Of a DNA stretch of 64,000 nt, positions 21,086 through 31,084 are shown one piece after another (positions within the stretch are counted from its first letter, which is position 1; each line of letters opens with the position of its first letter). The position numbers were made by a program, and so were the translations under genes. This stretch comes from Psococerastis gibbosa (lineage: Eukaryota > Arthropoda > Insecta > Psocodea > Psocidae), in contig OZ020484.1 in assembly GCA_963971405.1 (NCBI GenBank), positions 21,204,001-21,268,000 on the forward strand, given 5' to 3'. Under the pieces are notes generated by a model, which ran no database searches, was not told the DNA's origin, and was given only the letters and a program-made list of their open reading frames with translations.

Positions 21086-24000
21086 TATATATACGTTACA
21101 ATGACAGTATTTAGTATTTAGTGAAGAAGAATTAAACATTTAAAAATTGAACTGCTCTGTGGCACGGTACATGGTTGGTTTTGACACGGTGCGGTAAAAA
21201 GAAAGGGTTTGACGTAATTGGAGAAAATTTCGAGGACTTAGAACAACAACAAACTAGCCTGGCGTCATCCATCCCATTTTCATTCCGCGAGTAAATTCAT
21301 TTCGGTTGAAAAACCTTTCAGTCTTTCAAAATGTAATTAAATTTTTTGCTTACTCTCCTTCTTTGGGCACCCTCATCGCGAAAATTAAATCTAGCTTCCG
21401 TCAAACGTAGTAAAAACGTACGTTCAGCGGAAGCACGTATTTCAGACATTCTGCTTCCACGTCAAAATTAACGAATTCGCTCATGTTTAACTGCGTTGAA
21501 CCCGAGAGGAAACTAAATGGTGCTGCTTATTTTTTTGAAATACATTTCAGAAATTAGATTTTCGGAAGATGATTAGGGTTACCTATATCTACTGGATGTG
21601 GGAGTTTCTTTTTTAGTAGCTTACAGCAGGCAATCCGGAGAATAGTTTAAACCATTTATAAATACAGTAATAAAACGAACCCGCTCCAAAGTAGGTGACG
21701 TTCAACTGTTTTGCCATGCTTGTACAAATAGAGCTTAAAAAAGTTCCACCTGCGTCCAGCAATGAATGAACGGCAATAATCCTCTACAACAATATTTCAT
21801 TATTTTTACCCGCATTAATTCCAGTAAGTAAATTTTCATTCATTGGGGTTTAATTTAGCCTTATTTCAAAAGTAATTCCATGTTGACGCTATGGCTGGAG
21901 ATATTTTTATTTAAATGCTTAAGGATTTTATACTGTGCAAAAAGTCGTTATGTGCACAATTTTTCCAACGAAAGGAATCAAAGGAAGTATTTCAAGCTGT
22001 TAACTCTCATGCAATTGAACAAGGTGTCTTATCTGCAATTATGTGCCTTGACTTATTTGACAACAATTTTGAGGGGGGAATACCCTTTATTGTAAACAAT
22101 TACTGTTTACTTTTCAATTTTATCAACGTTAACAGGCCCAATAATATTTAAGTTTATTTATAGTTTCACCGTTGAGTCGCAGTAATGGGCTAGTGTGGAA
22201 ATTCCATAGTAAGCTATCACCAAGTACTCAGTATAATTGAAACTGAAGCTACACTTATCAATTTGCATCCTTCTTCACTTTGTAGGTAACCAACTTCAGC
22301 GGAATAAATTACATACATGTTAGTGATGTTACTGATCAAAGGTTAAAGAGATGAAGAGCCCTTTGAGCCTACGTTCTTGTTGACCACGTTACACAAAGGT
22401 ATAACATGATATGGATTGTTGCGAAATTTATATTGAAGCACTCTCGTTTGAGACGATTTTCAATAGCATATATACAGTAGGTAGGCTTATTGTTGTGTCT
22501 GTAGGAATTTCTCCATCTAGAAACTCACTTTGACGATTAAAAAAAACAGTTATGCATTGTTATAAGTTATGAATTGCAGCTACTAATTTTCACAATAGTT
22601 TATCCGATTATTGAAATAATGATAATAATTATCATAATGCCCATTACTACTTGCATAATGGTGGATTTGGGGGGGGGGGGGAACGTCAAGATCCAAGCTG
22701 GGATATTTTCGAGTTTACATTTATTTAACAGTTTATTGTACAAATCAGCAACAAGCCGAAATATGGCTTGTCAATAGTTATTATAACAAATTGCAGTAGA
22801 AGCGGCTTAATATTTCATAATTTAACATTAAACTCGCCCGTGCATGCCCCTCTTGAGGGTAATTTGCTTTGGTGATCACTAGGTGGAAGGCCAGCCCCAA
22901 TTCCAGGTCATAGAGAGCTGAGGTAATGATATAATTAGTGGTCTGCACAATGATTAATTTATTCAATTATTGATTAACAGACTAATCAGCTTCATTTTAA
23001 CCTCCCCTTCCTGCCTACGCTCCGAACGATTCCACGCTGAGCTGTGGTCAAAGTCGAGATTTTCAATAAAGCATTAATATTAAAATACTTCTTCTCCTTT
23101 TAGACCTGTACTCCCTGCACCGAAGCAATGTAGGAGTAATTATAATCGTAATTATAAAAATAATAATTTACGAAAATGTATAGAGAAACCTTACATTACT
23201 TAATAACTTGTCGGGGGGCTCAATCATTGAGTTAGGCTTCAGACGCAACGTGGTCTATTGTTTGTGTTCTGTGATCGGAATGGAATGTTTTTTGTAAGTT
23301 TGTTTTTACAAATTATTGAAAGAAATTACTAATTGGTAACATAATCATTTTCTGCAGCTGGGCCACGAACGGTAAGGAAAACCATATCTGGGAATAAATG
23401 CAAATGATCCTAAATAAACCCTATTGAGTGTAAGCAAATGAGTAATAGCGTACCTAGTCAAATAGATAAGGGTTTAAAATTTGAAAGCTGCATAAGGAAA
23501 TGCACTCGCAGTAATGAATTCACCCACCAACCGCAATACAACAGTTTAATTATTAAAATTCACATGAAAATCGTACCATAATTAGAAAATAAAAATCCTA
23601 CTATGTATTGTACCCTTCTATGGTTAAGAAGATTTGTTTGCCAAATCCCACAGTTGGACTTTATTCCTAATCTGTACTATTCATAGTACCTAACAGAGAT
23701 ATGAACTTCACTTTCACCAGCCGCCATTATTCAAGGGAACATGTTGGTTAACGTATATAATTTATAAAGGAGAGTGGGTTTTAGTTCAAATGATGTTCCA
23801 GACAATGGGGAAGCGGATAAGTTCAGTAGGGAGGAGACTGGCAACAACCGGACAATTCCATGATTACTGTAAGAGGTATACCAAAGAATTCTTTCAAGCC
23901 AAGTGCCTCGCAGTCCACAGGGCCAAAGCTGCTGGGAAATTATGGAAACACACTTGCACCGAAAAAAGACAGGCCTCTAAAAACCACACCCATATACCAC

Positions 24001-24989
24001 GAATTTCAGTTAACAACGGCTTATGACTATCGCCAGAAACACCTTCACCGTATAGTGTAGGTGTAGCCACGGAGCGTTTCTGGCCACTGTGTAAGACCCG
24101 AAGAAAAATGGACAGGAAACACCTTTTGACGTGCCTGGTCAAGTCAGTAGCAGAGGTTCACCGGATGACGTGCAGTATCGGGGTGCAAGAAAGCTGATGG
24201 CGGAAGCCTAATGCTATGGGGTAATTTAAAAAAAAACTATTAAGCTACTGCAGTTATTTTGAAACACCAGACTACTAACTTAGGTTCTCTATTTACAGTT
24301 AATACTGTATTCACAGAAACGAAGCGACCGACGGCATTAGCGCTCCAGCCCCATTTCTGTCGCATTTACTGTAGAATCTTGCATTAATTGTCTTGTTACA
24401 ATCAAGCCTCGTATACGAGCACAGAATCAGTTAACATGAGCTTATAATAAGAAAAATACATCAAGAAACTGTAAAATATAAATAAGCCAAGGAAATTGGC
24501 AATTTGCTCATGTATTGTCAATTTCTTGAATGATTTAAGAGATATCGTACCATAAATTCAGCCTCAGTAGCCTGCTAGTATAATTCCTATGAGGTAGTGC
24601 CTTATAATTTTTTAGAGAATACAGCTAAATTACCTGAACTGGCGGAGAGTTGGAAAGAATCAACAGCACTACACTATTTTGTTTTGTTATTAAAAATCGT
24701 CAAGAAAGTACGGAAACACAAATGATATCGAATCATTGTCACCGCGATGTACAGAGCAATAGGCTCTTTGTAAAAAAAATTAACGTGAAAGGGCTACGCA
24801 CTTTGAAATTCAGTCACTACTTTTGGCACATCGTCAGACCGGAGTTAGAACGTACAGAAAGAGAGACCGGCAGATAAAGAATTCACCGAGAGGAAGCACG
24901 AGGTGGAGAAAAATAAAACAATGTCACCCGCAAAATTCTTTGCTCCGTTCTTCTAATCAAACTTGAGAAAAACTAAAATAAGTCCGCGT
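21086..24989. other. Mostly noncoding; a GC-richer open block at 23790-24060
   Basis: AT-rich with a G12 run at about 22671-22682. At 23790-24060 two plus frames (78 codons from an ATG at 23790, and 76 codons ending in TAG at about 24060 and including the peptide TTPIYHEFQLTTAYDYRQK) and one minus frame are all open, so the local composition, not one frame, may explain it. No promoter, paired splice sites or family recognition. Confidence 0.3.
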
Positions 24990-25290
24990 TAATTGGGGGT
25001 GTCGAAGGCGCCATATGCTGTTGGCAAGCAACGTCTGGTGCGGACTGCTTACCGCACAACACTGAACGTTCACGTTCGGCGTTAGCACAACTCCACCCCG
25101 CGCGCAACGGCCGCTGTGGCGGAAAGCACACACCTCTCTACTGACCTACTTTTGCCTTTGCTCTCCCTCCAGCAGCATCTCACACCTTCGATAGTAGCCT
25201 TAATTGATAATTGAGGAGAGGTTCTCCTGTTTTCTGCTGTCGTTCCGCGTCCCTCACCCCATGTGTCAACAAGGATCCTCATCAATTTTA
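24990..25290. promoter_or_regulatory. CpG-rich island-like patch
   Basis: About 300 bp of roughly 55% G+C with many CpGs (for example GAACGTTCACGTTCGGCG and CCCCGCGCGCAACGGCCGC) inside DNA of about 35% G+C. It could hold a promoter or first exon. A 67-codon minus frame spans it, but no splice or start context is convincing. Confidence 0.3.
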
Positions 25291-25670
25291 CCCCACAGTT
25301 AGTGCAACATAATTATTATTGTGAACATAATAACTGCGGAGGGAAACGGCTTTACGCACATTTTCTTAATAGTGGGAAATTTGTAATTAGGATGCTAACT
25401 ATAAAAATATATTCGTTTTAAAAATAATTAATAACGGTACAGGACATAGAATAAATATTTACTACAGGAACAGGTACAGGAATATGGAATTCAGTTTAAA
25501 AAAAAAACTATTGCCTAACAATTCATTTTTTTTAAACCATCGCCAAGTCTGTGGAAACAGTGCTTGTGCTTCTATTCGGTAATCTTGACTTAAAACTACT
25601 TGCAGCGTGCAGTCCAATCAACCACAAAACACTGTGCACCCATAATACTACTATGTTCAATGATCGTGTA

Positions 25671-25846
25671 CAAGGCCGTGCCCAGGTTTTGATATCCGGG
25701 GGGGGGGGTCCAAAAAATTTGTTTACGTAATTTATTAATGAATTAATGGATGAATTCTTCAAACAATACAGGTTTACATTTTTTTTTAAATATTTCGGGA
25801 GGGGGGAGTCCGGACCCCTTGGACCACCCACCTGGGCACGGCCATG
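25671..25846. mobile_element. hAT-type miniature element, family B (176 bp)
   Basis: Ends CAAGGCCGTGCCCAGG and CCTGGGCACGGCCATG with the exact 8-bp target duplication ATCGTGTA (25663-25670 and 25847-25854). A G10-11 run lies near the left end and GGGAGGGGGGAGTCCGGACC near the right. It has no coding capacity and is the same family as 4919-4996. It lies 38 bp from the PLE. Confidence 0.85.
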
Positions 25847-25884
25847 ATCGTGTACATTTAATATTGTAGATATTATATATATTA

Positions 25885-26138
25885 CTTATAATTGTAGAAA
25901 GAATGAGACGCAACTGATCCACAATAAAATATATTAAACGTGACCGGTTTCGGTAAAATACCATCATCAGACATAAACAAATAAATGAAACACGCCTTTA
26001 TATACATACCAAGGAGGGTTGGGGGATACAATATTAATTGGTAGGAGGTGGGCGGGGTTGGGAACATAACATTAGGAGTGGGGAGCAATTTTGGAAAATT
26101 ATCTCGTTGGTTAGATTTTCGTTATTGTGTAAAGCTTT
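25885..26138 (-). repeat. PLE left pseudo-LTR (3' copy relative to the gene)
   Basis: 254 bp, apparently identical to 28530-28783 (offset 2645). It encodes the last 35 or so residues of the endonuclease ORF, the stop, and a hammerhead motif downstream of the stop. Confidence 0.9.
25938..25974 (-). ncRNA. Hammerhead ribozyme motif, copy 1
   Basis: Minus-strand RNA: AUGU, then core CUGAUGA, then stem II (U)GGUA-UUU-UACC, then GAAAC-CG-GUC, then ACGU closing stem I with AUGU. All conserved core positions are present. Stem III is only CC/GG and palindromic, as in the minimal hammerheads described in Penelope-like elements, which act best as dimers. Predicted cleavage is after GUC, between 25942 and 25941. 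Confidence 0.85.
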
Positions 26139-27824
26139 ATTTATTTCTATACTCTCTAACCTATCGAGAATTTTTCCCTTGTTAGAACAGTGCATCAGCT
26201 GGAAGTTGTCAAAATCGCAAGTATGGCCATTGTCGTGCAAGTGATTGGCGAACACCGAATTGCAATCGTTTTTACCGATTGCCCTTCGGTGCTCGTTCAA
26301 CCTATCTCTGAAGTTGCGTCCACATTGACCAATGTAGCTAGCGTCACAATCCTTACAGCTGAGTTTATACACACCCGACATCCTAAACTTGTCAACTTTG
26401 TCCTTACAATTCATGAGCAGTTTACTTAGATTAGGAGGGCAAGTGTATGAAACCCTACTGTTAGTGATGCACTGTTCTAACAATCTACCTATCTTAATAC
26501 TAATATCTCCTATGTAGGGAATCTTCAAGTAGCGGTGTTCCTCCTTCGTCATATTTTGGCCCGCGTATACTTGTCGAGCGATGTACTTCAATCCATGTTT
26601 CCTGATAATCCTCGTCGCGAATTCCTGGGTATAACCGTTGTTAGTGGCGATCTCTAGAATAGTGTTCCTTTCCTGCCTGAAGTGTTCTGCTGACATGGGG
26701 ACGTTATGAAGCCTGTGAGACATCGCATGGAACGCTGCTGCCTTATGAGCCGGGGGATGGTGTGACGTCGCTGGAATCACCGTGTCCGTATGTGTAGGTT
26801 TCCTGAAAATGTTAAAAAGGAGGGCAGTATCTGATCTAGTAATTGTGAGGTCTAGGAAGTTCAGGGAGTTGTTAACTTCAATTTCCATGGTGAATTTAAT
26901 ACTAGGGTGAAGATCATTGAGAATACTGGCAAAACTGTCTAGTTGACGACGAGAACCCCTAAAAATGGCAAAGATATCGTCGACGTACCGTTTCCAAAGT
27001 TTGACATGTCCTAACAAAGGTGTGGGGGTTTGAAATAATTTGGTTTCAATATGATTCATAAAAATTTTCGCTAGAAGAGGGGACAAAGACGAGCCCATGG
27101 CTAAACCTGATTTTTGACTATAGAAAGTATTATTAAACTGAAAGTAATTTTGATCTAAAATCAACTTAAGAAGTTTGAGGGTCTCAGTTATAATAGCCTG
27201 AGGCACCCCCTTCCCCTTAAGCATCTCTTCGATAATACCTGGCAATTCAGAGGTTGGGACATTAGTAAATAAGGAGGTAACGTCAAAGGAAACTAGGGAA
27301 CAGTTGTGGGCCAGAGGATGGTGCTGGAGTTGATTTATTAAGTCTAAAGAGTTTTTGAGGCCATAGGTAGGTTTAAAATCTAATAATGCTCTTAAATGGT
27401 CATTGAGAAATGCAGCGAGCTTACTGCAGGGGCTAAGAATGGATCCGACCACAGGACGGATAGGCTCATTGATTTTATGAAGCTTACTAAGACCATAAAG
27501 GCGCGGAGGTTTAGGATTCATGACAACACATCTGGAAACATCTATGGTAGTACATTGTTTAACAATTTTTTTAACTTGATACTGGAATTTGTTAGTAGGG
27601 TCGTGACGCAGAGTGTCAAAGATGTCATCACGGAGAAAATCGAACACTTTAGCATTATAATCTTGCCTATGTAACAAGACGATAGTTTGGCCTTTGTCCG
27701 CTTTGGTTAGGACTACATTATTGTTTTTTAACTTATTCCGTAACTCCTTACATACCTTCACTTCCGAGAACTTACTATACGATTGACGGGGGTTGCCTAT
27801 GCCTATTTTAATTTCTCTAGTCAA
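26034..27824 (-). CDS. PLE reverse transcriptase and GIY-YIG endonuclease
   Basis: 596 codons. Early KADKGQTIVLL (about 41-51), then the telomerase/PLE-type LYGLSKLHK with RPVVG (109-127). RT palm motifs follow: SFDVTSLFTNVP (179-190, catalytic Asp), GLAMGSSLSPLLAKIF (240-255) and YVDDIFAIF (280-288, catalytic YVDD), then LNFLDLTITR (321-330). The C-terminal endonuclease shows GVY (484-486), a CKDC pair (490-493), YIG (497-499), the Arg of FRDRLNEH (about 505-512) and the Glu of LDRLESIEI. The enzyme copies element RNA and nicks the target. All catalytic residues are visible. The last 35 codons lie in the left pseudo-LTR. The first codon here is TTG, not ATG: this is the continuation of the frame at 27821-28528. 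Confidence 0.95.
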   Translation of the reverse strand: MTREIKIGIGNPRQSYSKFSEVKVCKELRNKLKNNNVVLTKADKGQTIVLLHRQDYNAKVFDFLRDDIFDTLRHDPTNKFQYQVKKIVKQCTTIDVSRCVVMNPKPPRLYGLSKLHKINEPIRPVVGSILSPCSKLAAFLNDHLRALLDFKPTYGLKNSLDLINQLQHHPLAHNCSLVSFDVTSLFTNVPTSELPGIIEEMLKGKGVPQAIITETLKLLKLILDQNYFQFNNTFYSQKSGLAMGSSLSPLLAKIFMNHIETKLFQTPTPLLGHVKLWKRYVDDIFAIFRGSRRQLDSFASILNDLHPSIKFTMEIEVNNSLNFLDLTITRSDTALLFNIFRKPTHTDTVIPATSHHPPAHKAAAFHAMSHRLHNVPMSAEHFRQERNTILEIATNNGYTQEFATRIIRKHGLKYIARQVYAGQNMTKEEHRYLKIPYIGDISIKIGRLLEQCITNSRVSYTCPPNLSKLLMNCKDKVDKFRMSGVYKLSCKDCDASYIGQCGRNFRDRLNEHRRAIGKNDCNSVFANHLHDNGHTCDFDNFQLMHCSNKGKILDRLESIEINKALHNNENLTNEIIFQNCSPLLMLCSQPRPPPTN

Positions 27825-28528
27825 AAAATGTTTGGAGTTAAGGCATTTTTTAAAACCGCATCAACACTACTACAAAATAGTGCCTTTTCTCTATGTGACA
27901 CCTTAGAAATAGGGCAATATTTAAAACCTTTCTGGAGAATTGAAGTTTCTTCTGTAGTAAATAATAAATTAGTTTTGTTTACAAGCCTGGGAAACCATTT
28001 AGTCGTGGCATTAACAACCGAAGTGTTGTCTTCTGCTACGTTGTCGTCTGCAATATTGTTGTTATTTTTGTTTGAAATAAAATAATCGCAATTTTTCAGA
28101 TTTTCCAGTTTTTTGCCCTGTGTTGATCTCTTTTTAAATAAAATAGGACTACAGTAATCAAAAATTTGATCAAAAAATGAGTGTAGTTCAACCGTGTGTA
28201 GTTTCGTAACGAGTTGTGAGTGTACCACATACAAGTACGTCCCTATACTGTCTCTAATACGAAACCATCTCTTGATTTCTTCATCTAACCAAAAAGATTG
28301 GGATTTTAGTAACACTCGTTTTGAAATGCTTATGTTACAAGCAAATAATTTAACCTTAAGATAAGAGGGGAATACCTTGGCACGCTTACAGTCTAGATTA
28401 AAACGTAAGTTTAAACTCACCTTGCCTTGACGTAGTTTCAAATGTTTGTAGAGGGACAGGAGATCTGCTGTGCACGCCTTACGAATCATAGTGAGATTCT
28501 CCAAAGTGACTTCGTGGAACTTCATCAT
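27821..28528 (-). CDS. PLE N-terminal coding segment
   Basis: Starts at ATGATG (MMKFHEV), 1 nt inside the right pseudo-LTR boundary, so that pseudo-LTR supplies the promoter and 5' leader. 235 codons, basic, with SILQKGFKYCPISK near the end, the conserved stretch that precedes the RT in PLE proteins. It stops at a TGA directly after a T6 run, where the other frame (-1 relative) carries on into the RT. A one-base length change in the homopolymer, in the genome or in the assembly, explains this simply. Frameshifting cannot be excluded, but no classical X-XXY-YYZ heptamer is in frame. This segment has no known separate function. Confidence 0.85.
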   Translation of the reverse strand: MMKFHEVTLENLTMIRKACTADLLSLYKHLKLRQGKVSLNLRFNLDCKRAKVFPSYLKVKLFACNISISKRVLLKSQSFWLDEEIKRWFRIRDSIGTYLYVVHSQLVTKLHTVELHSFFDQIFDYCSPILFKKRSTQGKKLENLKNCDYFISNKNNNNIADDNVAEDNTSVVNATTKWFPRLVNKTNLLFTTEETSILQKGFKYCPISKVSHREKALFCSSVDAVLKNALTPNIF

Positions 28529-28747
28529 ACTTATAATTGTAGAAAGAATGAGACGCAACTGATCCACAATAAAATATATTAAACGTGACCGGTTTCGGTA
28601 AAATACCATCATCAGACATAAACAAATAAATGAAACACGCCTTTATATACATACCAAGGAGGGTTGGGGGATACAATATTAATTGGTAGGAGGTGGGCGG
28701 GGTTGGGAACATAACATTAGGAGTGGGGAGCAATTTTGGAAAATTAT
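28484..28747. repeat. Arm 1 of the 264-nt PLE inverted repeat
   Basis: Pairs with 28804-29067 across a 56-nt AT-rich spacer, with no mismatch noticed. It comprises the first 40-45 nt of the coding region and most of the right pseudo-LTR. Confidence 0.9.
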
Positions 28748-28783
28748 CTCGTTGGTTAGATTTTCGTTATTGTGTAAAGCTTT
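28530..28783 (-). repeat. PLE right pseudo-LTR (5' copy relative to the gene)
   Basis: Same 254 bp as 25885-26138. It ends immediately before the ATG of the PLE frame, so it acts as the 5' leader and presumably the promoter. Confidence 0.9.
28583..28619 (-). ncRNA. Hammerhead ribozyme motif, copy 2
   Basis: Same sequence as copy 1, in the leader pseudo-LTR. Self-cleavage after GUC falls between 28587 and 28586 and would define the 5' end of the transcript 57 nt upstream of the PLE ATG. Confidence 0.85.
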
Positions 28784-28803
28784 TATATTTATATATATAT
28801 ATT

Positions 28804-29067
28804 ATAATTTTCCAAAATTGCTCCCCACTCCTAATGTTATGTTCCCAACCCCGCCCACCTCCTACCAATTAATATTGTATCCCCCAACCCTCCTTGGTAT
28901 GTATATAAAGGCGTGTTTCATTTATTTGTTTATGTCTGATGATGGTATTTTACCGAAACCGGTCACGTTTAATATATTTTATTGTGGATCAGTTGCGTCT
29001 CATTCTTTCTACAATTATAAGTATGATGAAGTTCCACGAAGTCACTTTGGAGAATCTCACTATGATT
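28804..29067 (+). repeat. PLE inverted tail (arm 2)
   Basis: Reverse complement of 28484-28747. It includes the start of the coding region (GAAGTTCCACGAAGTCAC) in the opposite direction and ends at the putative target duplication. The junction with simple (TA)n DNA at 28784-28803 suggests template switching during insertion. Confidence 0.9.
28932..28968 (+). ncRNA. Hammerhead ribozyme motif, copy 3 (inverted)
   Basis: The same ribozyme sequence on the plus strand within the inverted tail; predicted cleavage between 28964 and 28965. Any plus-strand read-through transcript would carry it. Confidence 0.8.
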
Positions 29068-29077
29068 ATATATATTA

Positions 29078-29776
29078 TATGAAAAGAAGATCAACGGTAA
29101 AAGCGAAAATTGAAATACAAAGTTCGAATGGCTTAGCTAATGTGGTTATATTACTTATATTTGCCACATACTGTCGGTAACATAGACACTGCCTAATACA
29201 ATAGAGTTTAGATGATGAAAGGTTATATTAAGCGAGGTAAAGAAAATTTCTGCAGTGAAAGCAAAACTTGATGAGGTAACTAGTCGATCCAGAAGAATGG
29301 GCTGCTCCCCACTCTCTGCTGACCCCACAACAGGATCCTGCAGGACAAAAGGCCACCCCGCGGCCCGCCCCATTGTCAGGCCCAGACCTAATCCATTACA
29401 TTCATTCAAGAATGCGTCTCCATTAAATGCAACTCCATAGTATATCTTCTATAGCATTTCATTAGCCAATGAGCTGACTGAGGGGCTTCGGTCAACCCAT
29501 ATACAGTACAGTCATTAGGCGTTAATAATTGCCTTTCAACCTTATTCAACGCATTGTACCGTATATTTTACAATAGAGGGCTTGGTAACTTAAATTCACT
29601 GTAAAGATTAGATACTGACCAGTGACCTACGAAAATTTTGAATAGACTAGTATAGGTTTCTTCACTTCATTGACGCTACACAATATACAATTCTATTTAG
29701 TCGTTATTACCGTATGAGTTACGAAAATCAGACGGAAAATGATGTAGACTAATAAGTCACCTATTGCGCTATATGT
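29078..29776. other. Noncoding flank of the PLE
   Basis: No gene supported. A GC-richer patch at about 29280-29400 is open on both strands without splice or start evidence. Confidence 0.35.
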
Positions 29777-30272
29777 TAGGGGTCTTCACAGTGTTCGTGT
29801 TATCGAGTTATACCTAGTTAAGTGTGTTATCAAGCTAAGTTAACACACCGATAACCCGATAACCAGCTAACCAGCGTGCTATCCCGAACCCACTTCCAAG
29901 TTGGTTAACGTGTTATTTACCTTGCTATAGCTCAGGTTTGACCGCCGCCATATTTGTTTTTGTCGATTGATTTGAAACACGCGTTTAAAATTTTGTAGTT
30001 TTTAAATTTATTTGTATAATCTATTATCACAAGCAATTACCGTAAATACTTAAAATTATAATAACCAAAATGAACAAAAAATATAAACAAATGTGACACT
30101 AGAATAGAGTTCTGCCACTATCTTTAAACCCGTGCCACGAACGTCTGACTACTACGACGTTGTTTACTCTGTCGATAAAGCATAATAACTCACTCCCGAG
30201 GTCCACACACGATTGTGTGTTAACTTGAATAGCACATCTAACTCGTTAACACGAACACTGTGAAGACCCCTA
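29777..30272. mobile_element. Miniature DNA transposon, family E, copy 1 (496 bp)
   Basis: Ends TAGGGGTCTTCACAGTGTTC and its inverse (GAACACTGTGAAGACCCCTA), with the inverted similarity running about 35 bp (GTTATCGAGTTA). It has no coding capacity. No 8-bp target duplication is evident at this copy. Another copy (34200-34717) has one, which places the family in hAT. Confidence 0.75.
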
Positions 30273-30936
30273 ATGTGCGTGCATGGTAAAGTAGTTTGCT
30301 GCCGGTTTTGCCGAGTTCCCTCAATTTGTACAATTGATTGGTCCTAGTTCCATGTCCATTTTTCCGATTCCCGGTATTTTTTAAACAGTACATTTATAAA
30401 AATCTTTCAGAGATATTTGTAATTCTACATGAACCAGAAACTGAGGTGGGTGAGAACCGGTCACTCGTGCCTGAATTTCATGCATGAGAGGCTCTCAAAT
30501 GGAAATATGCCATTGAAAAGGCCGTCCCACACCCATTTTCTCTTGCCTTTTCACATTTGCCTTTTCCCTTACAGTAATGGCCGTCATTTTCCACCATTTT
30601 GGCGGGTCTTCTGACACCCTTTAGTAATAATTCAATGATCATCAATTTATACCAAATGGTATGGTAGGACATGTATTCTTTAACGTGGCTATAGTTGTAG
30701 GTTATTAATAAATAATATCAGTAAGTTTCATGGGGTTATTTGCAAAGTGATTCAATACATCGATAAAACCCTCTGCTATTGAGAAATTATAGCAGCAAAT
30801 CCCACCTAGTCCTCTAATTTCGATTTTTCACTGGACTACCATAGAAGTTCCCAAGGCTGCTCTGCTGCGCCGGTCGTTAGAGGCGATAGAGGGTTCCTGT
30901 CTCTTCTGTTGACCTGCTTCGCGCTTTTTACCATTA

Positions 30937-31078
30937 AACGCCTATTCCACCTACGTCAATAGTCAATAGTAAATGTGGTATTGACGTGGTAGCAGACATT
31001 TTTAGACTGTTTTTAATGTCTGCTAAAACGACAATACCACATTTACTATTGACTATTGACGTAGGTGGAACAAGCGCC
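30937..31078. mobile_element. PIF/Harbinger-like palindromic MITE (142 bp)
   Basis: Two perfect 39-bp arms, 30945-30983 and 31032-31070, are separated by 48 bp. TTA lies on both sides (30934-30936 and 31079-31081), the 3-bp duplication typical of PIF/Harbinger. The end sequence TTCCACC is shared with the element at 32230-32480. No coding capacity. Confidence 0.75.
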
Positions 31079-31084
31079 TTAGAG

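Larger units (their letters stand above)
25885..29064 (-). mobile_element. Penelope-like retroelement, near full length, with hammerhead ribozymes
   Basis: Layout on the plus strand: left pseudo-LTR (25885-26138), reverse-oriented coding region (26034-28528), right pseudo-LTR (28530-28783), a 56-nt AT spacer, then an inverted copy of the pseudo-LTR plus the first 40 or so nt of the coding region (28804-29067). Direct pseudo-LTRs and an inverted tail are hallmarks of Penelope-like elements. The two pseudo-LTRs look identical by eye over 254 bp, so insertion was recent. ATTATATATATTA flanks the element at 25872-25884 and 29065-29077, a plausible 13-bp target duplication, though of simple sequence. 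The reading frame shifts once, in a T6 run. Confidence 0.93.

Noticed and set aside
28530-29067. Long terminal repeat retrotransposon
   Set aside because: The terminal repeats belong to a Penelope-like element: no gag, protease or integrase, a GIY-YIG endonuclease is present, and one copy is inverted.
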